Source: Corynebacterium imitans
GTDB taxonomy: Bacteria; Actinomycetota; Actinomycetes; Mycobacteriales; Mycobacteriaceae
DNA: 64,000 nt
Reading direction: 5' to 3'
NCBI RefSeq assembly: GCF_000739455.1
Contig: NZ_CP009211.1
Location: 1,809,458-1,873,457, forward strand
Shown: positions 61,914 to 64,000 of the stretch, in pieces
Numbering within the stretch: the stretch's first letter is position 1
How the letters are laid out: each line of letters begins with the position of its first letter
Position numbers and translations under genes: made by a program
Notes under the pieces: model-generated
What the model was told of the DNA's origin: nothing
The model's database searches: none
The model's input: only the letters and a program-made list of their open reading frames with translations

Positions 61914-62777
61914 CTAGAGCTGGAGGTTCGCCAGGTTCGAAAGATCCGGCAGCTCCGGGAGTGCAAGCCCGAACTGCGGGCCGACCGTGGCGAGCAGCGC
62001 GAGTGAAACGCCAAGCGCCGCGAGCAGGGAGAACACCACGACACCAGCTGTTGCGCCGGCCGAGGAGGCGCGCCCCTGCTCGGGCTGCGAGCTGCCCGGC
62101 GCGGGATCCTGCTGCGGCGGGGTGCTCGTGGGCAGGTCGATGTGGGCGAGTTTGGCATCGCTTGCCATAAGGTCGCGGCAGTCCCACGCGGCCTGCGCCA
62201 ACACGTGCTCGTAGGCCAGGCGGGTGTTGAAGTACTCGCCGGTGCGGTCGTTTTGGATCACCGCCGCGAGCGACTCTGCCTCCTTTGTCTTCAGGCCCGG
62301 GAAGTGGCGCTGCAACGCGCTGGTCAGCGACTGCGCGTGGGCCCGGTCGCGCGCACTGGCCTGCGGGTCGGCGTAGGTGGGGCGGCTCTCCCCTTCCGCG
62401 ACCGCGATGTGTGTAAGTTCCGCGATCTCGTCCCCGGTTGGCCCGAAGGGAATGTCCGCGCTCGATGCGGAATCGCGCACGTCCAAGTAGTGCTGCGCGA
62501 GGGATTCCGGCATGAGCTTTGCCAGAAGCTCCACATCCGTGTAAGTCTCCGCGCCTGGGTAGACGCGCTCGATTGCGCTCACCCATTTGCCCACCAGGAG
62601 TTTGCCGCCGAGGTCTTTCTCCTCGTCCGCGTAGGTCTTGGCAAATTCGCGCTCGGCGGCGGTGGTCACCACCGAGCAGGTCTTCTCATCCTTCGGCGCG
62701 AGGTCGGCCGCGGAAGCGGAAGTGGCGGGGACGACGAGGCCTGTCGCGACGATGACCGGTACCAAGAAACGACGCAT
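61914..62777 (-). CDS. Exported protein with C-terminal membrane anchor
   Basis: A 287-residue exported protein of unknown function. A signal peptide ends at ASA-ADL. The mature helical domain contains two cysteines (EKTCSVV, WDCRDLM), and a Pro/Ser/Gln linker precedes a membrane helix (AGVVVFSLLAALGVSLALLATV). The tail GPQFGLALPELPDLSNLANL follows. ATG 62777 has AAAGGAA ten bases upstream. The PQF/PQL sequence just after the helix recurs in two other exported proteins of this window. Confidence 0.78.
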   Translation of the reverse strand: MRRFLVPVIVATGLVVPATSASAADLAPKDEKTCSVVTTAAEREFAKTYADEEKDLGGKLLVGKWVSAIERVYPGAETYTDVELLAKLMPESLAQHYLDVRDSASSADIPFGPTGDEIAELTHIAVAEGESRPTYADPQASARDRAHAQSLTSALQRHFPGLKTKEAESLAAVIQNDRTGEYFNTRLAYEHVLAQAAWDCRDLMASDAKLAHIDLPTSTPPQQDPAPGSSQPEQGRASSAGATAGVVVFSLLAALGVSLALLATVGPQFGLALPELPDLSNLANLQL

Positions 62778-62949
62778 GGCGAATTCCTTTCTGTGAAATG
62801 CATAAAACCTTTCTACTCCCTTGATCGTACAGAGCTGGGAAAACGTAACGGGGCGTCGAGAAGCAAGCTGCCCAACGTTGGGAACGGTCTGTGAGTTGTG
62901 GCATACTTTTGCCCACTGTGACACGAAACACCGACAGAAAGGTGAGCGC

Positions 62950-64000
62950 ATGAACTCGCTCTTCCTGGTATTCATCGGCCTGGCCATGCTGAGCTCGGGA
63001 TACCTCTTGTACTCCAAGTTCCTCGGCCGGCGCGTCTACCAGCTCTCGGACAGCTACGAGACGCCCGCGCACACCATGGAAGACGGCGTGGACTACGTGC
63101 CCACCAACAAGTACGTGCTGTGGGGCCACCACTTCACCTCGGTGGCGGGTGCCGCGCCGATCATCGGCCCGGCCGTCGCCGTGATCTGGGGCTGGCTGCC
63201 CGCCTTTCTGTGGGTCACGCTCGGCACGGTCTTCTTTGCCGGGCTGCATGACTTGGGGGCGCTGTGGGCGTCGCAAAGGCACAAGGGCCAGTCGATTGGT
63301 ACGCTGTCCGGCCGCTACATCGGCGCGCGCGGGCGCAACCTCTTCCTCGTGGTCATCTTCCTGCTGCTGCTCATGGTCAACACTGCGTTCGCCGTGGTGA
63401 TCTCCAACCTGCTCATCTCCACCCCGTCGGCCGTGATCCCGACGTGGGGCGCGATCCTCGTTGCCTTGCTCATCGGCCAGGCCATTTACCGCCTGAAGTG
63501 GAACCTGCCGCTCGTCTCGGTCGTGGGCGTGGTCGCGCTCTACGCGCTGATGGTGCTCGGCGACCGCGTGCCGGTCACGCTGCCGGAGACCGTCCTGGGC
63601 ATCCCGGACCGCGGCATCTGGATTCTCCTGCTGTTCACCTACGCCTTCATCGCCTCGATGCTGCCCGTGTGGGTGCTGCTGCAGCCGCGCGACTACATCA
63701 ACGGCCTCCAGCTGTTTGTCGGCCTGATCATCCTCTACGCCTCCTTCCTGGTCGTCCGCCCCGAGATCGTCGCGCCGACGCTCAATAGCGCCGTGCCGGA
63801 GGGCACCCCGAGCATCTTCCCGCTGCTATTTGTCACCATCGCCTGCGGCGCGATCTCCGGGTTCCACGGCATCGTCGCCTCCGGCACCTCGGCGAAGCAG
63901 CTGGATAAGGAAACCGACGCCCGCTTCGTTGGCTACTTCGGCGCGGTCGGTGAAGGCCTGCTCTCGCTCGGCACGATTATCGCCACCACCGCCGGCTACA
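62950..64000 (+). CDS. cstA: Carbon starvation protein A (peptide/pyruvate transporter), 3' part outside window
   Basis: The gene is open from ATG 62950 to the window end, so at least 350 residues are visible and the C-terminus is missing. The product is a polytopic membrane protein of the CstA family, which imports peptides or pyruvate during carbon limitation. Family features are YSKFLGRRVYQLSD, TPAHTMEDGVDYVPTNKYVLWGHHF, SVAGAAPIIGPAVAVIWGW, GALWASQRHKGQSIG, LQPRDYINGLQL and GAISGFHGIVASGTSAKQL. AGAAAGGTGAG precedes the start. Confidence 0.93.
   Translation, partial: MNSLFLVFIGLAMLSSGYLLYSKFLGRRVYQLSDSYETPAHTMEDGVDYVPTNKYVLWGHHFTSVAGAAPIIGPAVAVIWGWLPAFLWVTLGTVFFAGLHDLGALWASQRHKGQSIGTLSGRYIGARGRNLFLVVIFLLLLMVNTAFAVVISNLLISTPSAVIPTWGAILVALLIGQAIYRLKWNLPLVSVVGVVALYALMVLGDRVPVTLPETVLGIPDRGIWILLLFTYAFIASMLPVWVLLQPRDYINGLQLFVGLIILYASFLVVRPEIVAPTLNSAVPEGTPSIFPLLFVTIACGAISGFHGIVASGTSAKQLDKETDARFVGYFGAVGEGLLSLGTIIATTAGY

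Overview
The window looks like the chromosome of a Corynebacterium species. The flanks are GC-rich, and AceE is the homodimeric actinobacterial type. The order eno - lytic transglycosylase - small PorB/PorC-like secreted protein - mazG follows a known corynebacterial neighbourhood. DnaG carries a corynebacterial-looking N-terminus, and many small secreted proteins end in a C-terminal membrane anchor. I cannot name the species from this sequence alone. No rRNA operon, CRISPR array, integrase or replication origin was seen.

Layout. 0-13.3 kb is core metabolism and transport: aceE, a surface protein with an alpha/beta hydrolase, a free-standing acyl carrier protein with a NagD-type phosphatase, an aldehyde dehydrogenase, a flavin monooxygenase, a YdcZ-type transporter, and a nucleoside hydrolase with its MFS transporter. 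13.3-23.3 kb is mixed: a PanA/PanT-like toxin-antitoxin pair, a beta-lactamase-fold hydrolase, an AbgT-family transporter, several exported proteins, an ImmA/IrrE protease with a two-helix membrane protein, an orphan phytoene-synthase-like gene and an ornithine-cyclodeaminase-family enzyme. 23.4-31.4 kb lies between two identical tRNA-Asn genes. It is a defence-type island with a DUF3800 protein, a DUF4297-like nuclease coupled to a HerA-like ATPase, and a TOTE-type primase-helicase. 31.4-33.5 kb is an insertion-sequence graveyard with nested 22-bp-period terminal repeats, a truncated IS21 IstA and a broken IS256 transposase.

33.5-47.8 kb is an AT-richer surface polysaccharide locus, entirely on the minus strand: wecB and wecC (UDP-ManNAc and UDP-ManNAcA synthesis), three large glycosyltransferase genes, a heparinase II/III-like protein, an alpha/beta-fold protein, an unknown protein, and the wzm/wzt ABC exporter. 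Together they suggest an ABC-exported, ManNAcA-containing glycan. 47.8-64 kb returns to core genes: ppx, DUF501, ftsB, eno, lytic transglycosylase, mazG and dnaG. These are interrupted by a DUF3644 (HEPN-like) insertion and a CAP-domain coiled-coil surface protein. The window continues with a secreted RNase/barstar pair, an excalibur-domain membrane protein and another anchored exported protein, and ends inside cstA.

The strongest leads are the HerA-DUF4297 and TOTE island, the PanAT-like pair, the split DUF3644 gene, the ImmA plus two-helix membrane pair, the nested IS terminal repeats, the loss of zinc ligands in DnaG, and five convergent gene pairs that share a CTAG double stop.
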